Shown here: piece by piece, positions 54,453 through 64,000 of the stretch
How the letters are laid out: each line of letters begins with the position of its first letter
Position numbering within the stretch: the first letter of the stretch is position 1
Notes under the pieces: model-generated
What the model was told of the DNA's origin: nothing
What the model saw: the letters and a program-made list of their open reading frames with translations, nothing else
Database searches by the model: none
Assembly (NCBI GenBank): GCA_033085395.1
Contig: JANQBS010000031.1
Location: 1 to 64,000, forward strand
DNA from: Xanthoparmelia taractica
Lineage: Eukaryota > Ascomycota > Lecanoromycetes > Lecanorales > Parmeliaceae
Reading direction: 5' to 3'
DNA: 64,000 nt
Program-made: the position numbers and the translations under genes

Positions 54453-56228
54453 TCATCAACCCTGTTAGGGTATTCATGTAGCAGCAACAATTGCATATAT
54501 TCCCATGGGCTGACGTGGAAATTTCGAAGAAGTTGGCAGGAAATGACCTCGGCGTCGCAAGACAATCCGCGCGACACTAAAATTTACAAAATCAGTGGCC
54601 ATCGGGCCGAAAAAGACGTTGCATATGCAGCAGAAGAGTTCTCCCACCCTGCACCCTTATCAATGCGGCTTGTGCATCAATCAGCACCAACCACTGCATT
54701 GATCTGCCTCCTCAATCGAGTTGATCTTCCACAGTTCTATTCTGTCCTCAAGCGCTGCACAAATTTTGATTGGGAGAAATGCAGCGATCCGTAGGATGCC
54801 GCCTAGTTGGATCTCCACAGTCCACCATCAGACCAGAAATAATCAGCTGAACCCTGCCTAGATCGACAGGATACCCTCATTCCCATGAATGCCCTCAGCC
54901 TTTCTCTTGCCTCCAACATTCGGGTATCCTGCAACGTTTCAAAGCAGAAGAAGAAGAAGAAGAAGAAGAAGAAGAGGAGAAAGACAAAACGAATCATAAC
55001 CGTTCATTAAGCCACGATCTGAACAAGCAATCGCCAAGCTACAACGCTCTCTTTGGAGATCTGCAGGGTTCCGTAAGCGCTCCATACAGCGCGCTCCTAC
55101 ACTGCACGTTTCAGTCACCTCCTGTTTCCAAGTTCAACGGGGACTAACGGGCACACAGTACCTCAAATCACCAACCAAACCTCCCTGCTATCAGTTCGTC
55201 TTCTTTGTCCTCTTCGATTTGCCACCTTCCATCCTAAGCTCTCGACTTCGTCCCCAGCTATCATCAGCACCATCATATCCTTCCTCATCCCACGCTCAAG
55301 TTTGCAATGACCACCTGACCCTTCCCACCCACCTCCCCCACGCTCCTCACATCGATCTCAGCACTTCTCCCCTTCCCATTGTCGCTGCTCTCCGAAATTC
55401 CCCTCTCCCTGCTCCCAGCTCTTTTCCAGGCCCCAGCTGCACCTGGACTTATTCAGCGATCTGTGCATATCCCTCATCCGACGCTGATATGCGCGCGTGG
55501 CTTTTTCTGGGCTTCTTCCTTTTTCTTTTCTCGTTTGTTTGACTGTCTTGCTACTATGCGTCCCCTTCCTCTCAACTCTCGACGCAAAAGCGCTCTTTCT
55601 CTCTGCTGTTTTTCTAGCTGCCTCAAACTCTGCAGCCGTCTAGCGCCTCCCTCTATCGCCGAACCCCCTTCCTGCCTTGCTGCTTACAGCATTCTTACTC
55701 GCTTTCGGTCGCGCTCTTCTCGCGTTCGCTCTCGATCTTTCAGAGGTCTGATTGAGATGAGATGAGGGCGCGAGAATCAAGAATAGGATGCGTGCGACGT
55801 GCTGTATTACCTTCGCCGTTGTATATACACACAATAGAGAGAGAGGGGCAAGCGAGAGGCATCTCGTCGAGGTTCATCGATCGATGGATATCGAGAGAAG
55901 AAGTTAGGGATGAAGGAGTACGTACGCTACGTTTGAGAAGAGGAAGGGGAATACTTGGTTTTGGAATGGCACATAGTGCAGGGAAAGCAGCATAATGGTG
56001 TAAGATGATAGGTCATGGATACTGTGATCGTAGGTAACCAGGTAGATAGATAGATAGATAGATAGAGGATACTCCAGCTTGAAAACGAGCCAGAGTTCCC
56101 TTCCATCCACTTGCGCCATTCATGTCTCGCTCTCTCGAAATCAATATGATCCAATCTGTGCCAATCAAGGACGCTGACTCCGCTTCCATGCCCTCAAAAT
56201 GCTACGCACTCCCACTCACTCACCCTAC
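54453..56228. other. Convergent gap with simple repeats, no convincing gene
   Basis: A 83-codon ORF at 54543-54794 starts with ATG but has no recognised feature. GAA microsatellite 54946-54976 and GATA microsatellite 56043-56067. The CT-rich segment 55140-55750 generates long low-complexity frames on the plus strand without other support. Confidence 0.45.
56043..56067 (+). repeat. GATA microsatellite
   Basis: Six GATA units in the 3' flank of the minus-strand gene ending at 56229. Confidence 0.85.
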
Positions 56229-57739
56229 CTACCGCCTCGCCTCCTCACAAACCTGCAAGAACTTGTAGATCCCCTCCAACCCTTCAAAATCCTCACTCTG
56301 TGCCCTCGCCTCGTACATAGGGGGAGGGACAGCCTTGGCTGGTGACGCGGTATGGAAATACGGATCCTCGGACGCGAAATCGCTTTCTCGTAGACTTTCG
56401 TACCCGGAAATGGGCGGCGAATGAGGATGAGCGTGTAAGTCTGGGGATTTGAGAGTCGGTTCTTCAACGCTGAGGTTCTCGTGGACCGACGACTCCGCGG
56501 AGCATCGTGATTGCTGTGAGGGCGAGAGCATGTTGCGCCAGTCTAGCTGCTCTTGTTTGCGATTTTGTCGTGGTGATTGGATGGTGGGGTTTGTGAAGTA
56601 GTGTTCGCCGCCCTCGCTGGGGAGGGAGGGTGTGACGTTTGGCGCGAAGGGGAAGAGTAGGGCCATTTCTACGTCCTTCTCCGCATGTCCTGCTTTTCCG
56701 GCATGTGTGGTGTGCCAACCTTCATCTTCGATTATCACTCCACGCCTTACGCCCACTTCGTCGCAGAGCCGGGAGACGAGGTCGGCGTCGCAGCCTGGGA
56801 AGCGGACGCTCAGGATTGGTCCTGTTGGCGTGTGGGTGAGGGAGATGGGTAGATCGCCAAAGGCAGAGAGGGCGCGGAGATCGGTGAGGATGACGCTGAG
56901 GTCTTGGATCGCGCGGGCGAAGTCGGATGTTAGGGTTGAGAGGAGGTCGATGTCATTGAGGGATGTCGTGTCGAAGCTCGACTTGTCCGATGAGAAAGAG
57001 GGGCAGAGAGCAGTGACGGTGGGGCTGAGTTTGAATTCAAGCGTCGTTCCTCTTGTGGAAGATGACATGGGTGATTCCCAGTGTGTGTAGACGGCATCTT
57101 CGGTCGCGGAAATGGAACGGAAACGTTTCTCGCCCGTGATTGGGTGGACGCCATCAAACCTTGCTTTTCCGCCGCCGACGAAAAAGGCTCGGATGCCGGT
57201 GGAGACGTTGTGGATCACTTGAGCTTGAGCGCCGGGTACATGGCTGAAATGCCTGGCTCCTTTCCCGGCTCCACCAAGACTATAGCCGCCTGCTGAGCGG
57301 GGTAGTGCTCCCCCTGTCAAGTTGGGTCGGAGGGTTGAGGCGAAGGGTACGGAGCCGCGCTGGGAGATTGCCGTGCTGACTTTTGATGACGGGAAGGCTG
57401 AGCGGTCATATTTGACGCCTGTGCGGGCTTTGGCGGCCGAGGTAGTGAAGGTACGGGCGGTTGTTGAGAACCATCGGTGGTTGTTTTGAGAGCGTGACTG
57501 TTTCAGGTAGGCAAGAGGGTGTATGGGTTGGTTTTGGGTGTAGATACGGATGGGCTGGAGTGAGGCAGTCTTTGTAGTGCTTGACTGAGGGAATTTTGCC
57601 CGGATTATGGACGAGGTCTTATCGACGGCAAACCTGTGGCCATTAGCATTGCCTGATGACCTTTGATCCAGATGGTGAAATATTACTTGACAATTCGTAA
57701 AACCTTGGGAACAAGAAGATGCTCGCTTGAGGGAGCCAT
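56229..57739 (-). CDS. Conserved filamentous-fungal protein, possibly mitochondrial
   Basis: Two exons, 57739-57687 and 57633-56229, give 485 residues. The N-terminal 100 residues are basic, Ser/Thr-rich and nearly free of acids (IRIYTQNQPIH, RWFSTTARTFTTSAAKAR), fitting a mitochondrial targeting region. A conserved body follows: ARHFSHVPGAQAQVIHNVS, GGKARFDGVHPITGEKRFR, DLLSTLTSDFARAIQDLSVI, LSAFGDLPISL, VRFPGCDADLVSRLCDEVGV, then ALLFPFAP. The last 120 residues are disordered. I recall similar fungal proteins being labelled casein kinase II beta-2 subunit, but the CK2-beta zinc finger is absent, so that label should not be trusted. Function unknown. The 53-base intron (57634-57686) replaces a different raw frame at the 5' end. 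Confidence 0.77.
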
Positions 57740-58555
57740 CTTGTTGTTTCTTCTGTCTCAAGCAGTTGTCGAGGCAGATGGAAGGATAAGGGCACTGGTG
57801 GCAACGATGCCTTAGGTTCTCAGCCACAGTGTACTAGGCCGAAGCCGGCAAGCGCGGAAAGTTCCCGGCGCATGATGATCATTGTATAACAACCAGCCTC
57901 TCCAGCACAATTTTCAAGGAGAGTCTTATATGATATAGAGAGGTCTGGAGAATTATTTTAGTGCAAGAAGGTGAATGTATTTTGATTTATGTTCCGATAA
58001 CTAGCAAGCACACATATTCTATCGAAGGTTGATGTGATCGCCAAAGGCCGTAGCCAATGCCATTCTCCGTACACAAGGTATGGTGAAGTAAAGCGTTCTC
58101 TTCCACCACTCAAGTGCGAATGAAGTAGATCACAAGCTATGTCGCTAAAGGTCAATAGAAGCGTAAACCTGAAAGGAACCCTTGCGGGAGATGTTCGTGA
58201 GATCCTCTCCCAGGTCCAAGGCAGTAGTGAGCAAGAGTGCACTCCTTTTTTTACACTCGCGGTAAAATAGAAAAGAGATCCGTCGCAAACATCGCTGCGT
58301 AAGTGGTTCTTGAGCACGCCCGGGTAATGCTCCGAAACGCCCCGTGTGCCACGCTAATGCCTTCCATGCAACTTTGCTAACAGTCTCCGGGTCCAATAAG
58401 ATGTAAATCACGTAATGACCCAGAGCCAGGAACTCCTGGAGGTCCGAGGCCTTGGTAGAGCTACCTATTCGATCGCTATAGGAATTGCACCCATATGGAT
58501 TTGTGGCTGGCACGCTGGGGAGTGAATATGTACAGATCATCAAACGTGGTTGCGT
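57740..58555. other. Intergenic between tandem minus-strand genes
   Basis: It contains the promoter of the 56229-57739 gene and the 3' UTR of the LARP gene. Frames at 57958-58543 on the minus strand show no conserved character. Confidence 0.45.
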
Positions 58556-61500
58556 TCAACGGTCGAGCTCGGATCTAAGATCAGGGTCAATGAACTTGCT
58601 GAGCTTGGAACGGTTCTTCATGTTGTAGGCTCCATTCCTCCAAACAGCCCTAAGCTTGCTGAACGCAGGTCGTTCTTTGCTGTTGGTCTCAAGCTTGACG
58701 AGATCAATAAAATCCCGGGCAATGTTGTCATCAGATATGGTCTTCTGACTAAGAATAGACTCATCGTAGTACTGTAGCAAGTTTTGCAATCCAGTCGTCG
58801 ACTCGCGCTGGGATGCATCCTCGAGGGCTAATACACGAAACTCCTCATACATGTTGGCGTTGAAGTTGCGAATAAGGAAGTGCGACCAGAATTGGTAAAG
58901 GCTCTGCATGTTGTCATGATGGTGAGCCTTATCCGCTGCTGGCTGCTCTCGTTGCTTTAAAGCATCGCGTCGGAAATCGTGGTATGATTCCGCGGCGCAA
59001 TCGTTTGGCAGAGTATCCATGGTTGTGATAGCAGTCTGTCTGTCCTTGATCCAAAGGACTGGTGGCGATACATTGTTGTCCATCTGGCGGCCGGGCGGAA
59101 CCACAGAGAATGGACTTCTGGATCTCTGGATCCTATGCGAACTGACACTTGTAAGTCTTACTCTCAAGAAGAGGATAGCGTTCACTCAATCTCACCTTTC
59201 TGGTGCATCCCCATTCATAGTTGGGACTGGCTGACGGTCGTTGAACTTCGACAGTTCTTCGTTAATAGATCTTCCGTCTATTGACCCATTGGAAAATGTT
59301 CGAGAAGATGATGAGTGAAAATGGGGACGCGTCGGAGTTGTGGCGGCCACGGGTTTTCGAACGACGATGTTGAGGTTCTCAACTTGCTCGTCGGTGAAGA
59401 CGCTGGTCCCTGGGGCTTGAGAATCGGGCTGGGAGAAAATTCGAGAGTTGGGAGACCGCACTGATGGCGAGAACTCGGAGACAGCAGCAGAAAGTGGTGC
59501 TCGGATTGAAGAAGCGTCAGCTTCATTTGAGACACCAACAGGACCGATTTGGCCATACGCAGGTGCTACACTGTCGAGAGACTGGAACTGAAAGCTTTCC
59601 ATAGGATTGACCACATCATTTGATCGAGGTGAGTTTGCGGCGACATCGTCGTATGTATGGTGGGTGTCATTCATGGAAGGATACTGGTGTCGTGGCGGCG
59701 GGCCATCGTTCTGCGCTGATGGATCACGCTCTTCCATCTTCATGACCCATTGCTGCCACCCGTCGCGTTTGCGAACCCTGTCGATTCCATCGACTCGAGG
59801 GTCATAGTACTCGATATTCGGTGAATTTACGCAGACCTGTTGTACTGTGGCGTAATTCGTTGTGAGCTGTTTTATGCGATTGAACTTTGCCAGTACACTG
59901 AGGAACACAAATCCTTGAGAATCCATCTGCTTCCGAAGAAACATGTCCTTGCAAAGATTGTCTACCGAAAAGTAATATTCCCTGATAAAATTAGCATATG
60001 TACTTCGTGTGCGGCGGTTTACTTACATTTGCATAGATACCATGCCGAACACAGGAAACCCCAACCATGGATTGTACGGAACGGCACTCATGATACCGTT
60101 GTTGCCTGGTTGATAGCCATATTCATTAGCCACATCAGTTTGCAAGTTAGCTAAGTTTGGAGCTCCAGAATGATGACCGTTTGAGAATCTACCGTAGGGT
60201 GTAGAGTGGGGTATCGATTGTGACCTCGAGTTTGAACGATGGTGCCTGCCATAATGTTGAGCTGGTTGGTAAAAGGGGCTTTGAGAATGCGATGGTGAGC
60301 TCTCTTGATTGGCCTGCGTCTTAGCTGGAGCAGCTGGTGCAGGTTGGTACTGCATCTGCTGACCATTTGTGAAACCATGGCCGTTCGGCAAGTTAGATGT
60401 GAAGAAAGCGTGGTTAGGCCCACCCCGGCCGCGATATCCTCCACGACCGCGCTCTGAACGTCCCTCGCCCCGTTCTCGCATTGAGACACTCCCTTGGAGG
60501 TCCCTCGCAAAGTCAGGTGGTCTAATGGAACCCTCGCTTCTTCGCTCAGGCCCTCCTGCTCTCGGGGATGCAAGCCCCTCCGAAGCCAGACTGAGCTTCT
60601 TCTTATCCTCATCCATGTTGCTTTGTACCGAGTTGGCGGTGGCTGGGGAATCATTCATGGGGACGATGCGAGTAGACCATTCTGATTGTGGGTCTTTAGC
60701 CGATGCAGGGACGGAAGTTTTTCGGATTTCCTTGACGTTATTGCTGTTATTGCCATTGCTCTGACCGGTTTTTGCAAGCGCGTTCTCGAACTCCTTACGT
60801 TTCTCTGTAGCTGTTGGGTCTCCTAATTTCCGCTGATCCCTTGGGGTGACGGGTCCCGCGCTGGAAGCTCTCTTTGGCTTCGAAACATTGGTATTAGTCG
60901 TGGTCGGGTTCAAAGCAACCCTGCCTCGCTCCAGACCGCCTGCGGATAATGATTGGTTGGCGGAAGTGCCGGCTCCTTGGTGAATTGGCTTCTCGGCACT
61001 ATTGCTGGCGTTCGCGATGTTGCCTCCACGTGTACCACCTTCTCTACCACCACGAGAGAGCTTTCCGCCTCTACGTGCGGCAGGGAACGGTGTTTCGAAG
61101 ACCACAGAATGCACCAGAGGCATGGGCACCCACTTTTCCTTATGAGGCTTGGGGGTTTGGGATGCCTCTTTTTCGTCTTTCTCTGCCCGTTCCGGAGTCT
61201 TCTTTTTCACTTCGCTTGGAGCGCTCTCTGGTGCCGGCCACGACATTGCATCCCCAGGTGGAGGCGGTGGTGGCACAGGTAACGTAGACTTATCTGCCGA
61301 GTCGACCGACTTACTGCCATTCTTAGCGGCGCTTTGAGCTGGGCGCTCATCTAACGAGCCTGCACCTGTCTTGCCCTTCTTCTTTCCGTCTTGCTTCTTT
61401 TGCTCGGTTGTCGCTTCGGTCGCCTTGGCCGGACCGGTAGCGTTCAGGGGACTGAGGTTGGGTACTGCCGGCTTTGGTGGCTGGGCAGGACTCGACGGCT

Positions 61501-62200
61501 TGGGCTTCTGAGCCGCAATGCGTTGCTGCCAGATATTGACCGGTGGTGGCGGTGCTTCCTTGAGCGACACAGATGCAGGAACTTCTTCGTCCCACGAAAT
61601 CTTCGAGGCTTGTCCTTTCTCAGCGTCTGCCTTCTCACCACCTTTGCTCCCGTTCTGAGATGTTTGAGATTGTTTGTCCCACGTAGATTCTGAAGAGCCG
61701 TTCACAGTTGAGAACGCGTCGTCTTCTTTAGGTAAGGACGACGTGGAAGTAACACCATACTCTGGAGACGACGGAGTAGAGGCCATTGGTTGTTGCTGCG
61801 CAGTAGATTGCGGCTTTCCTGCCGTGTCGTCGGATTTGGTTACATCCTCGATGTCACTGTGCTGAACCTGCTGTTCTTCTTCGACTGCTTTGCTATCCTC
61901 CACCTGTGTTATTTGAGTCTCGCTGGCTGTGTGCTTCGCTGGAGCTTTTGTGGAATTCATAGCTGTATCTCTGCTACCAGACGATGAAGCTCTCTTGAGG
62001 CCATACTCTGTAGCGTCCGAGGGAGCTTTACCATTGGGCAGCGGCGAAGGAACCGAAGGGGACCTGCCCTTAGCAGCTAAGGCATATGTCAAGGTAAGAG
62101 TTGTTTGCCCCAGGTCTCCGGAGGACTTCTGCGCTGTCGCCGCCATCTTGTCAATGGAAGATCGTTGTTGATGATCGGTTATCTGAGTTTCTGCCGGCAT
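58556..62200 (-). CDS. La-related protein (LARP1-type) RNA-binding protein
   Basis: Three exons, 62200-60027, 59981-59196 and 59147-58556, give 1183 residues. The first 720 residues are low-complexity, with YALAAKGRSPS near the start, Pro- and Lys-rich blocks and an RG-rich patch (RSERGRGGYRGRGG, about 600). The La motif begins at the first splice junction (EYYFSVDNLCKDMFLRKQMD, then GFVFLSVLAKFNRIKQLT). No RRM is visible after it. The C-terminus (about 1050-1180) contains SLYQFWSHFLIRNFNANMYE followed by EFRVLALEDA, resembling a DM15/LARP1-type repeat. Family members bind mRNA 5' ends or poly(A) and regulate translation of ribosomal-protein mRNAs. The start was set at MPAETQITDH; Met19 (MAATAQKSSG) is an alternative, and longer frames need a non-ATG start. 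Confidence 0.88.
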
Positions 62201-63544
62201 GGCAATTTGCAGTGACTTGATGAAGGTTCGTTGCCGTATGGTGTTGATCGAGTTTTCAGACTCCACCTCTCTCAACAACGTCGTGGAACTACCGCCGCCC
62301 ACACCTTTCTCCACCTGGACCTACCAGCCAGAAGAGCTTGCACCACTCTGTAAATATGATGCTTGTACTGTGAGGTTTTCAAATGGGAGATTGACAGCGT
62401 TGATGAAAGTTGAATGTTGTAAGATGCAGATCAGTTTTGAATTTTGATGCCGGAAAATGCAATAAATGGCTTCCGTGCGGCTTTTTCTGAATACCAGCTT
62501 TTTGACCTCAGTGGAAATCGAGAGGGAGTTTCTTGGCAGTATAGTAAGGTCTCTTGAACAAGAAGCGAGAGGATTTGCGGTACTTTCGTAGGCTTTTTGT
62601 GAGAGGAGGCCTCGGAGAAATCTTAGTCCTCTCAAGCGAACCACAATATGGCAATTCCTTAGATTGAGACCACCAGCCAGAGGTATCGTTGCAAAGGATT
62701 GCCAGAAGCTGAAGCCTAGTAGTAGTAATGCCAACCACCGGGTGTTGTAGACCAAATCAATTCCGACTGTGTGTTTTTCAGGTGAAGAGTCTAAACCGAG
62801 GCGAAAGTGAAACCGAGGATGGGGACTGTCACTGCGGTTAGCCTACAATCGCTTGACATAAGATGAGATTGGCTTTGTGAAAGGCTCTTGATGAAAGGCT
62901 CTTAACTCTTTAGACTTACTTGTCAGACTGTGTCCAGGGATGGGAAGATATTCACGAGGTAGGACTTGCTCGTCACCCGGAAGCACCGTTGTGCGGATCA
63001 CCTCCAACCCGTGAGCCTTAGCCGCACAAACTCGACCGGACTGTAGCAGACAAGCAAGACTCTCTGCAGATTCTGTAGAGAGTGCCCCAAGATACTTGGT
63101 CGGTGGAAGTAAGCCGGCTAGTACCAGAAAATTGAAGCGGTGGTACAAGTAGTGGACAGAGCTGAGGTAGGCGGCCTAGAAGATTTTTGAGAGGGAAAAA
63201 GGACTAGGCAAAGTTCTGAAGTGCGGGCCAAGAATCCATGACGGAAATCCACATCTTTTTGCCCGAGCTCCTTATGCAAACTACGTATATTGCTAAAGAC
63301 TTTCTTTTGCCTGCAATCTTCGAAATTCGTTGCTTATGTTTAATCAGCAATTTCATTGGGTACTCTATGCCAATCATGAAGCGTTCAACCGGCTTTTCCT
63401 ATCGATCCGCACTTCTTTTAGGCAGCGGATATCATCAGCTATGGAAGGGTTATAGATAGAATTATATGCCATGCAGATGACAGTGGTGGCCATGATGACT
63501 GCTCCATCTGCCAGATATGAACCAGTTTGCTCGCTGTGCCCGCT
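62201..63544. other. Intergenic upstream of LARP, no gene seen
   Basis: About 1.3 kb. Minus-strand frames at 62321-62755 and 62843-63148 have no recognisable protein character and are probably 5' leader/promoter. GT..AG pairs here could allow a spliced 5' UTR. Confidence 0.45.
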
Positions 63545-64000
63545 TCATCCCATTTGGGTTGTCCGTAGATATCTGGTGAAGCTATGCTCGTCGGAAGCCC
63601 CTCCTGAAGAAGCTGCCTGGGCGGTAGGTGCCATTGCCTGCTTGTAACGCTTCGCAAGTTCGTCGTTCATGTGGGCCCCATTTTCTGCTCCGTCCTCATC
63701 GGTTCCATCCTCATCTGGCTCAAGCATTTGTGCCTCAGTTTCGGACTCTGAGCTGTCCTCCAGATCGCTTAAGGTGTCAACATGATGTCTTTGGGCAGCC
63801 TTTCCCTCCTTTGACCCAACCGGTGTGTTGCTTGAATCGGAAACATTCATATCCTTCATCATCCTCCCAAGATTTTTCTCTCTCTTGCCTGCCTTTTCTT
63901 CTTGCCTCTCCTTTCGTCGCTTTTCAAGCTCTGGTTTGTAGTCCCTCTCATACTCTTCCGCTTTCTCTCCGACTGCCGAAAAGAAATCGTCAATACCTTT
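63545..64000 (-). CDS. Acidic, Lys/Glu-rich protein, C-terminal part (runs off the window)
   Basis: The last 151 codons of a gene whose 5' part lies beyond base 64000. It begins KGIDDFFSAVGEKAEEYERD, continues as a highly charged helical stretch (KPELEKRRKERQEEKAGKRE), then an acidic Ser/Asp/Glu region (LSDLEDSSESETEAQMLEPD, then EDGTDED) and ends RYLRTTQMG. The composition suggests a nuclear or coiled-coil protein. No domain is recognised. An additional intron near the 3' end cannot be excluded. Confidence 0.6.
   Translation of the reverse strand, partial: KGIDDFFSAVGEKAEEYERDYKPELEKRRKERQEEKAGKREKNLGRMMKDMNVSDSSNTPVGSKEGKAAQRHHVDTLSDLEDSSESETEAQMLEPDEDGTDEDGAENGAHMNDELAKRYKQAMAPTAQAASSGGASDEHSFTRYLRTTQMG

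Noticed and set aside
54543..54794. 83-codon ATG-initiated plus-strand ORF downstream of SFT2
   Set aside because: Reasonable composition but no recognisable motif, no splice evidence, and probable overlap with the SFT2 3' UTR.

Overview
The window is nuclear DNA of a filamentous ascomycete (Pezizomycotina). Most genes carry one to four short introns of about 50-70 bases with GT..AG ends and CTAAC/CTGAC-type branch sites. The gene set is fungal: a Con-6 conidiation protein, an RGS-LOV photoreceptor, an Atp10 assembly factor, a type-X polymerase with BRCT, a Helotiales/Sordariomycete-style bHLH factor, and a GPI-anchored protein. Intergenic DNA is rich in simple repeats and polypyrimidine tracts. 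Leotiomycetes is my best guess for the class, but that is inference. No ribosomal or transfer RNA gene and no intact transposon was seen.

Layout. Bases 1-1500 are an AT-rich, RIP-like (repeat-induced point mutation) stretch with less mutated islands. From 3.4 to 13.3 kb there is a cysteine-rich F-box-like protein, a frameshifted small ORF, the E2 subunit of mitochondrial branched-chain 2-oxoacid dehydrogenase, a Con-6 protein, retromer VPS26 and gluconokinase. A 3.3 kb repeat-filled convergent gap follows. From 16.6 to 27.7 kb there are the RGS-LOV photoreceptor, a small RRM-like gene that only appears after splicing four exons, ribosomal protein L35 (uL29) divergently paired with the SNARE Gos1, the ATP synthase assembly factor Atp10, and a secreted/membrane kelch protein. 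From 28.9 to 36.9 kb the DNA looks accessory: an orphan gene, a DsbA/FrnE-like oxidoreductase, a decayed nonribosomal peptide synthetase fragment (carrier plus condensation domains), and a small secreted protein. From 38.8 to 47.2 kb come a DNA polymerase lambda/IV-type gene, two divergent tiny membrane-protein ORFs, a C2H2 protein built from three 70-residue repeats, a GPI-anchored protein and an aldo-keto reductase interrupted by one in-frame TAG. From 48.1 to 64 kb there are a bHLH factor with a very long loop, the Golgi protein Sft2, a conserved protein of uncertain role, a LARP1-type RNA-binding protein and an edge-truncated acidic protein.

Function. Most of the window is housekeeping: mitochondrial energy metabolism (E2, Atp10), endosome/Golgi traffic (VPS26, Gos1, Sft2), translation (L35, LARP) and DNA repair. 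Light and G-protein signalling (RGS-LOV), conidiation (Con-6) and two transcription factors are added to this. The genes do not form an obvious pathway cluster. I found no complete new biological system. The most informative loci are the spliced RRM-like gene, the nonsense-interrupted reductase, the NRPS relic, the repeat-built C2H2 factor and the tiny divergent ORFs near 42.3 kb.

All exon boundaries were read by eye from splice signals and recalled family similarity; no alignment or search was run.
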